From Saccharopolyspora dendranthemae (lineage in GTDB: Bacteria > Actinomycetota > Actinomycetes > Mycobacteriales > Pseudonocardiaceae): DNA of 64,000 bases. Made by a program: the position numbers and the translations under genes. Shown one piece after another: positions 25,327 to 33,646 of this stretch. The DNA is taken from assembly GCF_007829955.1 (NCBI RefSeq), contig NZ_VIWX01000006.1, positions 124,001 to 188,000 on the forward strand, read 5' to 3'. The notes below the pieces were generated by a model. That model had not been told where the DNA came from. It saw only the letters and a list, made by a program, of their open reading frames with translations, and did no database searches. Positions within the stretch are counted from its first letter, which is position 1; each line of letters begins with the position of its first letter.

Positions 25327-27659
25327 TTGCGCACCTCCTTCTGCTGCGTCTGGACGCGCCGGCGGCGTTCGTGCCGGGACGCCAGGATCAGGCTGGCCAC
25401 ACCGGTCGCGGCCACCGCGAGCACCGCGATCTCGCCGACGGTGTCGAAGGCCCGGAAGTCCACGATGATCGCGTTGACGACGTTGGTGGCCCCGGCGCCC
25501 TTCTCGGAGTGGGCCATGAAGTACTCGCTGACCTCGAGCGGTGCCTGGCGCGCGGAGCTGAACGCGATCGCCGCGAGCGAGACGAACAGCCCGGCCGCGG
25601 TGGCGATGATCGCCTTGGGGATCCGGATGGCCTTGGAGGAGTCGGCCTGGGAGAAGCGCTCCGGGAGCCTGCGCAGCACGAACACGAACGCCACGACGGT
25701 CAGGGTCTCGACCAGGAACTGGGCGAGCGCGAGGTCGGGCGCACCGTCCACGATGAACAACCCGCCGATGCCGTAGCCGATGACGCCGACCAGCAGCACC
25801 GCGGTGAGCCTGCGGTGCGCCCGCAGCACGGCCAGCGCGGCGACCACCACGCCCAGGGCCAGCGGCAGCTGCATCAGGTTGTCGTAGGCGCGCAGGTCGT
25901 CGGGCACGGTGAGCTGGATCAGCAGGGCCGATCCGGGGATGGCCACGACGGTGACCAGGATGATGCCGAGGTAGGTGGGCAGCGAACCCACCTGCAGCCG
26001 CGCGGTGACAGCGACCGCGACGCGCTCCAGCAACGCCATGATCCGCTCGTAGCCGCGCTGGGCGTTGAGCGGCTTGGGGAGCCGGTTGCGCCACGCGGTC
26101 AGCGGGGTGCGCACCCGGTGCAGCACCAGACCGCCGGCGACGGCGAGCACCGAGAGCGCCAGCGGGATGTTCAGGCCGTGCCACAGCGCCAGTTCGGCCG
26201 GCTTGCCGACCGACTCGTAGGACTGCGCGTAGCCGTCGGCCAGCTCGTTGGCGATCGGGTAGGCGATGCCCAGCACGAGTCCGCCCAGCGCGGGAAGTCC
26301 GGCGGGGATCAGGGCCTGGAGGTCGGCGGGCTTGACCGGCGGCGGGACGACGCCCGGCTTGGTCCCGAAGGCCCCGAACCACATGCGCAGGCTGTAGGCG
26401 ACGGTGAGCATCGACCCGATCACCAGGAAGACGTCGACCACGATGCCCTGGGGACCGGCCAGGAACGCGCCGAACGCGGCTTCCTTGCCGAGGAAGCCGA
26501 GCATCGGCGGCAGGCCCGCCATCGAGGCCGCGGCCAGCGCGGCGATCACCGCGAGCCACGGTTGGCGGGCGCCGAGACCGGTGAGCTTGCGGATGTCGCG
26601 GGTGCCGGCCTGGTGGTCGATCATGCCGACGACCAGGAACAGGGTGGCCTTGAACAGGCCGTGCGCGAGCAGCATGGTGGCCCCGGCCAGCGCGGCGTCG
26701 TGGCTGCCCGCGCCGAAGAGCACCATCAGGAACCCCAGCTGGCTGACCGTGCCGTAGGCCAGCAGCCGCTTCAGGTCGTGCTCGTGGAGGGCGCGCCAGC
26801 CGCCGAAGAGCATGGTGGCCAGCCCGAGCACGACGGCCGGGTAGCGCCACTGGGGCACCGCGTCGAAGATCGGCCCGAGCCGGGCGACCAGGAAGACGCC
26901 GGCTTTGACCATCGAGGCCGCGTGCAGGTAAGCGCTGATCGGGGTGGGAGCGACCATCGCGGCGGGAAGCCAGTTGTGGAAGGGCAGCTGCGCCGACTTG
27001 GTGAGCCCGCCGACCAGGATCAGCATCGCGGCGACCGCGGTGGCCGTGCCGGTCGGCGGGTTCTCGACGAGCTCGGAGATCCGGTAGGTGCCCGCGGACT
27101 CGCCCAGCACGACGAAGCCGAGCAGCATCACCAGGCCGCCGAGGCTGGTGATCATCAGCGCCTGCAGCGCGGACCGGCGCGACTCGCGGCTGATGCCCGC
27201 CTGCCCGACCAGCAGGAACGAGCAGATGGTGGTCAGTTCCCAGAAGACGTAGACGGTGGTGAGGTCGTCAGCGACGACGAGGCCGAGCATGGCTCCGGCG
27301 AAGCCCAGCAGCAGCGGGGCGGAACGACGCGCGTCACCGCGGCCGCGGGCGAAGTAGGCGTCGGCGTAGATCAGCACCAGCACGCCGAGCCCGCAGACCA
27401 GGATGGTCATGACCAGGGCGAGCGCGTCGAGGCGGAAGCCGAAGCTCAGGCCGAGCAGCGGGACCCACTGCACGGTTTCGGTCATCGTCTCGCCCGCCAG
27501 CACCTGCGGGGTGCGGGCGAGCAGCCAGACGGCGGCCGCAGCGGGCGGGACCGCGGCGATCAGGAAGGCGGCGCGGGTGTTGCGCCGGGCGACCAGCGGC
27601 AGGAGGACGGCCACCAACAGGTGCGCGATGACGAAGCCGAACAAAGGCACCTCCTCCAC
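25323..27659 (-). CDS. mnhA: Mrp antiporter subunit A
   Basis: A 778-residue NuoL-like subunit with more than 15 predicted helices. The TM5 glutamate in VYVFWELTTICSFLLVG, the lysine in GGLTKSAQLPFHNWLPAAMVAPTP, the HAASMVKAGVFLVARL element and the HEHDLKRLLAYGTVSQLGFL block are intact. The C-terminal MnhB-like extension (GAPDLALAQFLVETLTVVAFVFVL, and VDFRAFDTVGE) is present as in standard MrpA. Na+/H+ exchange supports pH and salt tolerance. It heads the A-B-C-D-E-F-G operon. The start is GTG 27659 but no clear ribosome site is seen; the fourth codon, GTG 27650, is possible. Confidence 0.93.
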   Translation of the reverse strand: MEEVPLFGFVIAHLLVAVLLPLVARRNTRAAFLIAAVPPAAAAVWLLARTPQVLAGETMTETVQWVPLLGLSFGFRLDALALVMTILVCGLGVLVLIYADAYFARGRGDARRSAPLLLGFAGAMLGLVVADDLTTVYVFWELTTICSFLLVGQAGISRESRRSALQALMITSLGGLVMLLGFVVLGESAGTYRISELVENPPTGTATAVAAMLILVGGLTKSAQLPFHNWLPAAMVAPTPISAYLHAASMVKAGVFLVARLGPIFDAVPQWRYPAVVLGLATMLFGGWRALHEHDLKRLLAYGTVSQLGFLMVLFGAGSHDAALAGATMLLAHGLFKATLFLVVGMIDHQAGTRDIRKLTGLGARQPWLAVIAALAAASMAGLPPMLGFLGKEAAFGAFLAGPQGIVVDVFLVIGSMLTVAYSLRMWFGAFGTKPGVVPPPVKPADLQALIPAGLPALGGLVLGIAYPIANELADGYAQSYESVGKPAELALWHGLNIPLALSVLAVAGGLVLHRVRTPLTAWRNRLPKPLNAQRGYERIMALLERVAVAVTARLQVGSLPTYLGIILVTVVAIPGSALLIQLTVPDDLRAYDNLMQLPLALGVVVAALAVLRAHRRLTAVLLVGVIGYGIGGLFIVDGAPDLALAQFLVETLTVVAFVFVLRRLPERFSQADSSKAIRIPKAIIATAAGLFVSLAAIAFSSARQAPLEVSEYFMAHSEKGAGATNVVNAIIVDFRAFDTVGEIAVLAVAATGVASLILASRHERRRRVQTQQKEVRN

Positions 27660-28038
27660 GCCGCTGTTGTCAGGGCGGCCGGACCCGACCGATCATTCGC
27701 CACGCGCGCAGTCCTCGCACCGCGACGCGATCTCGGGCGCGTCGCGGATGTCCGGAAGGTCCGACCGCCCGACAAGTTATCTGGCGTCACGGGTCTCGCG
27801 CCAATACCGGCCCTCGGAGCGTCCGCGCCGTTGGGCGGCGGTTTTTCGTTGCGCCGAAATGACGTTCGCCTTAGAAACGGTGCCCCACCGCGACTTTGCG
27901 AGTGGGATTCTTCACGTGCCGTAACGCCCTGTCCCGACCTGGGCGATCTCCCTGGTGCCGGTGCGGCGTAGCTGGGGTTTCGAGGTCTTTTGGACCCGTT
28001 CGGGCCCGGCTGTCGGGCCGAAGGTGGAAGATGTGGCA
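27660..28038. promoter_or_regulatory. Divergent region between the Mrp operon and a protein kinase
   Basis: 379 bp from which mnhA (minus) and the kinase (plus) are transcribed outward. It should hold both promoters. No palindromic operator or riboswitch-like fold stands out. A possible 27955-28038 N-terminal extension of the kinase frame has no conserved features and I treat it as untranslated. Confidence 0.4.
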
Positions 28039-29727
28039 GTGCCCACCGAGAACCAGAACACCCTCGCCGGCATCGGCCGGCTGATCGCCGACCGGTACCG
28101 CCTGGAGCGCAAGCTGGGCGGCGGCGCGATGGGCACCGTGTGGTACGGCACCGACGAACTGCTGCATCGCCCGGTGGCCGTGAAGCAGGTCAAGCTCGCG
28201 CCCGGCATGCCGGAGGAAGAGGCGGCCGAGCTGCGCGAACGCGCGCTGCGCGAGGCCCGCGCCATCGCGGTGCTGTCCCACCCGAACGTGGTGACGCTCT
28301 ACGACGTCGCACGCGAGCAGGACGAGCCGTTCGTGGTGATGGAGCTCGTCCCGTCGCAGAGCCTGGCGGCGATCCTCGACGACCACGGCGCGCTCAACGA
28401 CGACCAGCTCGCGGTGATCGCGGACGGCGTGGCGGCCGGTTTGGACGCCGCGCACCGGGCCGGGATCGTGCACCGCGACGTCAAACCCGGCAACGTGCTG
28501 ATCGGCGACGACGGCAGGCTGAAGGTCAGCGACTTCGGGATCTCCCGCAACATCGCCGAGCACACGCTCACCAACACCGGGATCCTGCTGGGAACCCCCG
28601 CCTACATCGCGCCCGAGGTCGCCGCGGGTGAAGCGGTCACCGCCGCCGCGGACCTGTGGGGCTTGGGCGCGACGCTGTTCGCCGCCGCGGAGGGCCGTCC
28701 GCCCTACGACGTCGGCGACGACCCGCTCGCGACGGTCACCGAGGTGGTCCGCGGGCCGGTCCCGGTGCTGCACCGACCGGGCGCGGTGGGCGACGTGATC
28801 CGGGCGCTGATGGTCAAGGACCCGGCGCAGCGGATGCCGCTGACCGAGGCGCGGCGCCGGTTGCAGCACCTGCTCCCGGAACCGGGCGCCCGGCCGTTCG
28901 CGATGCTGCTGGACCCCGAAGCGCCGACGGTCCGGGTCCGGCAGCGGGTTCTGCAGAACACCTCGCAGGAGCAGTCCCCGGCCCCACCCGCACCGCAGCA
29001 GTCCGGTCCGGCCCCGCTGGCGGCCGACCCCGGTCCACCGCCGTTCACGCTGCACGACCCGCCGAAGAAGCGGCGGCGTCCGCTGCGGGCGGTGGCGCTG
29101 GTGATGGCCGGGCTGGTGCTGTTCGCCGCGGCGCTGGCCGGGTCGTTCGCCGCGACCCGCGTGCTGGCGGGCGAACCGCTGCTGCCCGGCCAGAACTCAC
29201 CGTCCACCTCGGACCCGTCCCCGGTGCTGCCCGCGCTGGCTCAGCGCAGCGAGGACGCGAAGCACTCGAACGCACCGAACGGCGGCGAGTTCGCGATCAT
29301 GGCTCCAGCCGGGTGGCGGACGTTCCACAGCGAGCGCAACGACATCGCGAACAACTCGGTCGTGGCGTTCGTGTCCGAGGACGGCTCCAGCGAGGTCGCG
29401 GTTCAGCGCTACGGCGAGTACTTCTCCGGGAGCAAGACGCTGGACAGCTACGAGGCGCAGCTCGCGCAGGCCATCGGCGGTCCGGCCGCCGACGTGCGCG
29501 TCGACGGCTTCCGCACGGTCGGCGACACCCGCAGGGTCGACTACACGACCACGGTCCAGCAGCTGCTCGCCTCTCCGGCCGACCAGATCGAGCGACGCAC
29601 GACCGCGGCCCTGAAGAAGGTCGGCGACGACCTCTGGATCGTCCGGGTGACCACCACTCCGGAGCAGCGGGCCAAGGCCGAAACCCTCATGGAACAGATC
29701 CTCCCCACCTTCACCCCGAACAGCTGA
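28039..29727 (+). CDS. Transmembrane serine/threonine protein kinase (PknB-like)
   Basis: A 562-residue Hanks-type kinase. The glycine loop GGGAMGTV is at about residues 27-34, the ATP lysine is Lys49, the catalytic loop is HRDVKPGN, the magnesium motif is DFG, and GTPAYIAPE ends the activation segment. A Pro/Ser-rich juxtamembrane linker follows. RRPLRAVALVMAGLVLFAAAL then gives one membrane helix near residue 350, with an extracellular domain of about 190 residues lacking PASTA repeats. That outer domain (GGEFAIMAPAGW, EVAVQRYGEYF) resembles PknD/serine-rich sensor ectodomains but I cannot name it. GTG 28039 has GGAAG 8 nt upstream; GTG 28024 and 28033 are possible. Substrates are unknown. 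Confidence 0.86.
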   Translation: MPTENQNTLAGIGRLIADRYRLERKLGGGAMGTVWYGTDELLHRPVAVKQVKLAPGMPEEEAAELRERALREARAIAVLSHPNVVTLYDVAREQDEPFVVMELVPSQSLAAILDDHGALNDDQLAVIADGVAAGLDAAHRAGIVHRDVKPGNVLIGDDGRLKVSDFGISRNIAEHTLTNTGILLGTPAYIAPEVAAGEAVTAAADLWGLGATLFAAAEGRPPYDVGDDPLATVTEVVRGPVPVLHRPGAVGDVIRALMVKDPAQRMPLTEARRRLQHLLPEPGARPFAMLLDPEAPTVRVRQRVLQNTSQEQSPAPPAPQQSGPAPLAADPGPPPFTLHDPPKKRRRPLRAVALVMAGLVLFAAALAGSFAATRVLAGEPLLPGQNSPSTSDPSPVLPALAQRSEDAKHSNAPNGGEFAIMAPAGWRTFHSERNDIANNSVVAFVSEDGSSEVAVQRYGEYFSGSKTLDSYEAQLAQAIGGPAADVRVDGFRTVGDTRRVDYTTTVQQLLASPADQIERRTTAALKKVGDDLWIVRVTTTPEQRAKAETLMEQILPTFTPNS

Positions 29728-29775
29728 AGCCCGGATTCCGGCCGCCGACCACCGGACACCGAGCCACTGGACAAT

Positions 29776-29845
29776 TCCCAGTTTTAGTCATAACTGAGCC
29801 ATGATCATGTCCGAAATGTCGGCTCAGTTTGGACTAAAACTGGGA
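29776..29845. repeat. 70-bp palindromic element, copy 2, with inverted core
   Basis: Outer arms are identical to copy 1 and keep the same left/right asymmetry (CATAACT on the left, GTTTGG on the right). The 20-nt core at 29801-29820 is the exact reverse complement of the core at 609-628. It lies 48 bp after the kinase stop. Confidence 0.92.
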
Positions 29846-30074
29846 ACTGGTGAGGCGGGTGCCGTTGTCTTCAGGTGTGGGACTCAGCCCGCACCGCCGC
29901 GGGTTCTCACACGTCGCCTGGCGAGTACGCCGCGACGCCGATGTCCACCCTGGGGTAAGCGGAAGACAAAAGGAGTGGCGCACGGAGTCCAGGCGGCGTG
30001 TGAGGTTCCGCTACGCGCACCGCCAAGCAAAGCGATACCGCAAGAACCCATAAAACTGGGACCTGGTGGGGCGG
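29835..30074. repeat. 24-bp direct repeats flanking the 177-bp repeat
   Basis: TAAAACTGGGAACTGGTGAGGC at 29835 and TAAAACTGGGACCTGGTGGGGC at 30051 begin two 24-bp segments with two differences. The first overlaps the right arm of the palindromic element and the second follows the 177-bp repeat. The arrangement suggests insertion of the 177-bp unit beside, or by recombination with, the palindromic element. Confidence 0.7.
29854..30030. repeat. 177-bp intergenic repeat, copy 1
   Basis: Matches 51644-51819 in the same orientation, with about 13 differences by hand count (one of them a 1-nt gap). It lies between the kinase and PNP genes. It is rich in short inverted motifs such as GCACCGCCGCGGGT. 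Short frames on both strands are open in both copies, but the substitutions do not look protein-constrained. I have no family name for it. Confidence 0.88.
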
Positions 30075-30103
30075 ACGACCACGCGTCGAAAAAGCGGAGA
30101 GAC

Positions 30104-30109
30104 TAAGCT
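30104..30109 (+). promoter_or_regulatory. -10 box TAAGCT of the PNP-pmm operon
   Basis: TAAGCT ends 8 nt before GTG 30118 with no ribosome site between, as in leaderless actinobacterial transcripts. The promoter lies directly downstream of the repeats, which may contribute its -35 side. Confidence 0.6.
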
Positions 30110-30117
30110 GCCCGGCC

Positions 30118-30927
30118 GTGACCGCTACGAACACTTCCGATCCGTCCGCCATCGCCCACGAGGCCGCGGCGAAGCTCGCCGAGCTCACCGGCTCCGACAG
30201 CCACGACCTGGCCGTCGTCCTCGGTTCCGGCTGGCAACCCGCCGCCGATGAGATCGGCACGCCGGACACCGAGATCGGCATGGACGAGCTGCCGGGCTTC
30301 GCCAAACCCGGCGCCGTCGGCCACACCGGGAAGATGCGCTCGGTGCGGGTGGGCGACAAGCGCGTGCTGATCGTCCTCGGCCGCACCCACATGTACGAGG
30401 GCCACGGCATCGTGAAGGTCGCGCACGGCGTGCGGACGGCCGTCGCCGCGGGCTGCCGGACGGTGATGCTGACCAACGCGGCCGGCGGCATCCGCGAGGG
30501 CATGCAGGTCGGGCAACCGGTGCTGATCAGCGATCACATCAACATGACCGCGCTCTCGCCGCTGGTGGGCGCGAACTTCGTGGACCTGACCGACCTCTAC
30601 TCCCCCCGGCTGCGAGAGCTGGCGCGCGGCATCGATTCCTCCCTCGAGGAAGGTGTCTACGCGGGGCTCCCCGGCCCGCACTTCGAGACGCCGGCGGAGA
30701 TCCGGATGCTGCGCACGCTGGGCGTGGAACTCGTCGGCATGTCCACCGTCCTGGAGGCGATCACCGCACGTTCGCTGGGCGCCGAGGTGTTCGGCCTGTC
30801 GCTGGTGACGAACCTCGCGGCCGGGCTGAGCGGTCAGCCGTTGAACCACGAGGAGGTTCTGGAGGCGGGCCGCGTCTCCGCTTCGCGGATGGGCCGCTTG
30901 CTGCGGTCGTTGCTGGAGGCGGCGTGA
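30118..30927 (+). CDS. punA: Purine-nucleoside phosphorylase (trimeric class)
   Basis: A 269-residue class II (trimeric, mammalian-type) PNP that phosphorolyses inosine, guanosine and deoxy forms to base plus (deoxy)ribose 1-phosphate. Motifs are VVLGSGW (phosphate loop), GRTHMYEGH, TNAAGGI, SDHINMTALSPL, YAGLPGPHFETPAEIRM with the purine-binding glutamate, and SLVTNLAAG. M. tuberculosis calls its orthologue deoD (Rv3307). The stop overlaps the hexomutase start (GTGA), linking phosphorolysis with sugar-phosphate isomerisation. Confidence 0.93.
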   Translation: MTATNTSDPSAIAHEAAAKLAELTGSDSHDLAVVLGSGWQPAADEIGTPDTEIGMDELPGFAKPGAVGHTGKMRSVRVGDKRVLIVLGRTHMYEGHGIVKVAHGVRTAVAAGCRTVMLTNAAGGIREGMQVGQPVLISDHINMTALSPLVGANFVDLTDLYSPRLRELARGIDSSLEEGVYAGLPGPHFETPAEIRMLRTLGVELVGMSTVLEAITARSLGAEVFGLSLVTNLAAGLSGQPLNHEEVLEAGRVSASRMGRLLRSLLEAA

Positions 30928-32546
30928 CCCATCCGGATGTCCGGGCGGCCGCGGAGCAGTGGATCGCCGACGACGTCGACTCCCGCGCTCAGGACGAGCT
31001 GAGGGGCCTTCTCGACTCGCCCGAGCTGGCCGACCGGATGTCCGGCATGCCGCGCTTCGGCACGGCCGGGTTGCGCGCCCCGGTTCGGGCGGGCGCCAAC
31101 GGCATGAACCGCGCCGTCGTCGTGCGCACCACCGCCGGGGTCGCGAGCTGGCTGGTGCAGCAGGGCCTCGGCGGCGGAACCGTGGTCGTGGGCCGCGACG
31201 CGCGGCACGGCTCGGAGGACTTCGCCGAGGACGCCGCGAGCGTGCTGGTGGCAGCGGGTTTCGACGTCCGGATGCTGCCCGAACCGCTGCCGACGCCGGT
31301 GGTCGCGCACGCGACGCGGGCGCTGGAGGCGGTCGCGGGCATCCAGATCACCGCCTCGCACAACCCGCCGCAGGACAACGGCTACAAGCTCTACCTGGGC
31401 GGCGGGATCCAGCTGGTCGGCCCAGCGGACACCGAGATCGAGGCGGCGATCGCCAAGACTCCCGCGTCGAAGTCGGTGTCGCGCAAGCAGAACTGGACCC
31501 CGCTCGAATCCGGGTTGGACGACTACTTGGCGCGGGTGTCGGCGTTGCCGCGCGGCGGGGACCGCGAGGTCCGGGTGGCGGCGACGGCGTTGCACGGCGT
31601 CGGCGCGAAGGTGCTGCGAAGGGCGTTGCACGGCGCTGGTTTCGACGACGTGCACTTCGTGTCCTCGCAGTCCGAACCTGATCCCGACTTCCCGACCGTG
31701 GGCTTCCCGAACCCGGAGGAGCCCGGGGCGACGGACGAGCTGCTGCAGCTGGCGGAGGACATCAACGCGGATCTGGCGGTCGCGCTGGACCCCGACGCCG
31801 ACCGGTGCGCGCTGGGCGTGCGCGAGGGCGGCACCTGGCGGATGCTGCGCGGCGACGAGACCGGCGTGCTGCTCGCCTGGCACCTCCTGTCCACCTTGGA
31901 CGAAGCGACGCCCGACCCGCTGGTCGCCACGACGATCGTCTCCTCCAGCATGCTGCGCTCGATAGCGGCCGAGTTCGGGGTCCGCTACGCCGAGACGCTG
32001 ACCGGCTTCAAGTGGCTGGTGCGCGCGGGCGACGGCGAGGGGACGGGGCTGGTGTACGCCTACGAGGAGGCGCTCGGGCACAGCGTCGACCCGGACCGGG
32101 TCCGCGACAAGGACGGGATCTCGGCGGCGGTGCTGGCTTGCGACCTGACCGCAAGCCTGCTGGCGTCGGGCGATCAGCTGCTGGATCTGCTCGACGAGCT
32201 GTCGACCGAGCACGGCGTCCACCAGACGGGCCAGGTGTCGGTCCGCGTGACGGATCTGGCGGTGATCCCGCGGATCATGCAGCGGCTGCGCGAGGATCCG
32301 CCGCAGGAGCTGGCGGGCTCGGCCACCGAGACGCGGGACCTGCTGCCGGACACCGACGCGCTGGTGATCACCGGTGCGGGCGGGCTGCGCGTGGTGATCC
32401 GCCCGTCGGGGACCGAACCCAAGCTCAAGTGCTACCTGCAAGTGGTCGAGCAGGTCGGCGAGCTGCCGCTGGCAGAGGCCAAGCAGCGCGCGGCGGACCG
32501 GCTCGTGGAACTGACCGGGGCCGTGACGTCCCTGGTGGAGGAGTAG
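30924..32546 (+). CDS. pmmB: Phospho-sugar mutase (PmmB-like, phosphopentomutase/phosphohexomutase)
   Basis: A 540-residue alpha-D-phosphohexomutase-superfamily enzyme, syntenic with PmmB (Rv3308). The phosphoserine loop is ITASHNPPQDNGYK, the metal loop DPDADRCALGV, the sugar-specificity loop YEEALGHSVDPD, and the phosphate-binding loop RPSGTEPKLKCYL. Its length and the GTGLVYAYEEALG form resemble phosphoglucomutase/phosphopentomutase PGM2-like enzymes, so converting ribose 1-phosphate from PNP to ribose 5-phosphate is attractive and suits the operon. The annotated mannose role is less supported by context. It is coupled to PNP by a 4-nt overlap. Confidence 0.87.
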   Translation: MTHPDVRAAAEQWIADDVDSRAQDELRGLLDSPELADRMSGMPRFGTAGLRAPVRAGANGMNRAVVVRTTAGVASWLVQQGLGGGTVVVGRDARHGSEDFAEDAASVLVAAGFDVRMLPEPLPTPVVAHATRALEAVAGIQITASHNPPQDNGYKLYLGGGIQLVGPADTEIEAAIAKTPASKSVSRKQNWTPLESGLDDYLARVSALPRGGDREVRVAATALHGVGAKVLRRALHGAGFDDVHFVSSQSEPDPDFPTVGFPNPEEPGATDELLQLAEDINADLAVALDPDADRCALGVREGGTWRMLRGDETGVLLAWHLLSTLDEATPDPLVATTIVSSSMLRSIAAEFGVRYAETLTGFKWLVRAGDGEGTGLVYAYEEALGHSVDPDRVRDKDGISAAVLACDLTASLLASGDQLLDLLDELSTEHGVHQTGQVSVRVTDLAVIPRIMQRLREDPPQELAGSATETRDLLPDTDALVITGAGGLRVVIRPSGTEPKLKCYLQVVEQVGELPLAEAKQRAADRLVELTGAVTSLVEE

Positions 32547-32999
32547 ATGTCCAAGCTGCTGATCGTGCACCACACGCCGTCCCCCGGGATGCAGGCGATG
32601 TTCGAGCAGGTGGTGGCCGGTGCGACGACGGACGAGATCGAGGGCGTCGAGGTGGTGCGCCGGCCGGCGCTCAGCGCCACGGCCTCCGACGTGCTCGACG
32701 CCGACGGCTACCTGCTGGGGACTCCCGCCAACCTGGGCTACATCTCAGGTGCTCTGAAGCACTTCTTCGACACGGTCTACTACCCGTGCCTGGACGCCAC
32801 GTCCGGCCGGCCGTTCGGCTACTACCTGCACGGCAACGAGGGCGTCGAGGGCGCTCAGCGCGCGATCTCCTCGATCACCACGGGACTGGGCTGGCAGCAG
32901 GCCGCCGAACCGGCGATCGTCCTGGGCACGCCGGAGCGCTCCGACCTGGATTCCTGCTGGGAGCTGGGCGCGACGGTCGCGGCGGGGCTGATGTCGTAG
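32547..32999 (+). CDS. Flavodoxin-family protein
   Basis: A 150-residue flavodoxin-like protein. The N-terminal LLIVHHTPSPGMQAM fits the FMN phosphate loop, GTPANLGYISGALKHFFD is the NAD(P)H:quinone reductase-like isoalloxazine loop, and YYLHGNEGVEGAQRAI is a third loop. Its ATG immediately follows the hexomutase TAG with GGAGGAG upstream, so it is the third cistron of the nucleoside operon. A redox link to nucleoside use is not obvious. A short hairpin overlaps its stop. Confidence 0.83.
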   Translation: MSKLLIVHHTPSPGMQAMFEQVVAGATTDEIEGVEVVRRPALSATASDVLDADGYLLGTPANLGYISGALKHFFDTVYYPCLDATSGRPFGYYLHGNEGVEGAQRAISSITTGLGWQQAAEPAIVLGTPERSDLDSCWELGATVAAGLMS

Positions 33000-33018
33000 G
33001 GTGGTCCCGAGACCACCC
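32999..33018 (+). terminator. Terminator after the PNP-pmm-flavodoxin operon
   Basis: A perfect 8-bp GC-rich stem GGGTGGTC / GACCACCC with a CCGA loop begins on the last base of the flavodoxin stop codon. The following 230 bp are non-coding. Confidence 0.65.
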
Positions 33019-33238
33019 AGTTGATCTTGGTCCGGGTGTCTCGAGTAACCTGATCGTGTCGTCGGGGCGCGTCCCCCGGCGGCGGCGGGGCGCCCCAGAC
33101 AGAGCCCGCCTTCCCTCATCACGTGCGATGTTCGGGGCGCCCCGCACCTTCGCTCATCGTAATCGGCGGCCACCCGTTCGTTGTGGGCTCCGAGGAATCC
33201 GCAGGCCCCTCCAGCAGCATTTCCCGGGCCGAACGCGT

Positions 33239-33244
33239 TACCCT
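33239..33244 (+). promoter_or_regulatory. -10 box TACCCT of a leaderless gene
   Basis: TACCCT ends 6 nt before GTG 33251. It is the same hexamer as upstream of the cyclotransferase gene. No Shine-Dalgarno sequence lies between. Confidence 0.6.
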
Positions 33245-33250
33245 GCGACA

Positions 33251-33586
33251 GTGAGTGAGGAAACGATCCGACTCGAACTCGATGACTCCGGCGTCTCCGT
33301 GGATCTCCCCAAGCCCTCTGGTCCTCACGACCAGGTACAGGGCGTTCCCTACCGGCCGGTCGAGTTCCGTGACGACGACCTACCGGCGGCTTTGGAACGT
33401 TCCGCCAAGTGGCTTCGCGAGGCCCAGAACTGGCTAGGCGAACCGATCGATGTGATCGCAGTTCATCTGGATTACGACGATCGAGACGGCGCCCCGTACT
33501 ACGACCTGAAGCTGATGTGCAACGAGGAGGACCTGGCAGGCGCACCCATCGCGATGCGCAGACTGCAAAGCGGCCCAGTCGGCTGA
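33251..33586 (+). CDS. Hypothetical protein, 111 residues
   Basis: A small soluble protein with strongly biased coding GC and a sensible leaderless start at GTG 33251. It has no signal peptide or membrane helix. It contains acidic N-terminal strands (SEETIRLELDDSG), a central ALERSAKWLREAQNWL helix, and VIAVHLDYDDRDGAPYYDLKLMC. I do not recognise a family. It lies alone between the flavodoxin gene and a converging glycosyltransferase gene, with a strong terminator hairpin downstream. Confidence 0.7.
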   Translation: MSEETIRLELDDSGVSVDLPKPSGPHDQVQGVPYRPVEFRDDDLPAALERSAKWLREAQNWLGEPIDVIAVHLDYDDRDGAPYYDLKLMCNEEDLAGAPIAMRRLQSGPVG

Positions 33587-33613
33587 CCCGCTGAAGATCC
33601 TTCTCGACGTCCT

Positions 33614-33640
33614 GGCCCGGCCGGCCCACCCGGCCGGGCC
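33614..33640. terminator. Bidirectional terminator
   Basis: A perfect 11-bp all-GC stem GGCCCGGCCGG (33614-33624) / CCGGCCGGGCC (33630-33640) with a CCCAC loop sits between two converging genes. TCTTCTAG follows on the plus side. Confidence 0.75.
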
Positions 33641-33646
33641 GCTCTT

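Noticed and set aside
25311..27971. 886-codon open frame on the plus strand opposite mnhA
   Set aside because: It is the antisense shadow of a clearly conserved Mrp subunit; its translation is Arg/Gly/Asp/Gln-rich low complexity without domains.
29850..30053. Short plus-strand frame in the 177-bp repeat, also open in the second copy
   Set aside because: Differences between copies are mostly non-synonymous, there is no ribosome site, and both strands are equally open, as expected by chance at this GC content.
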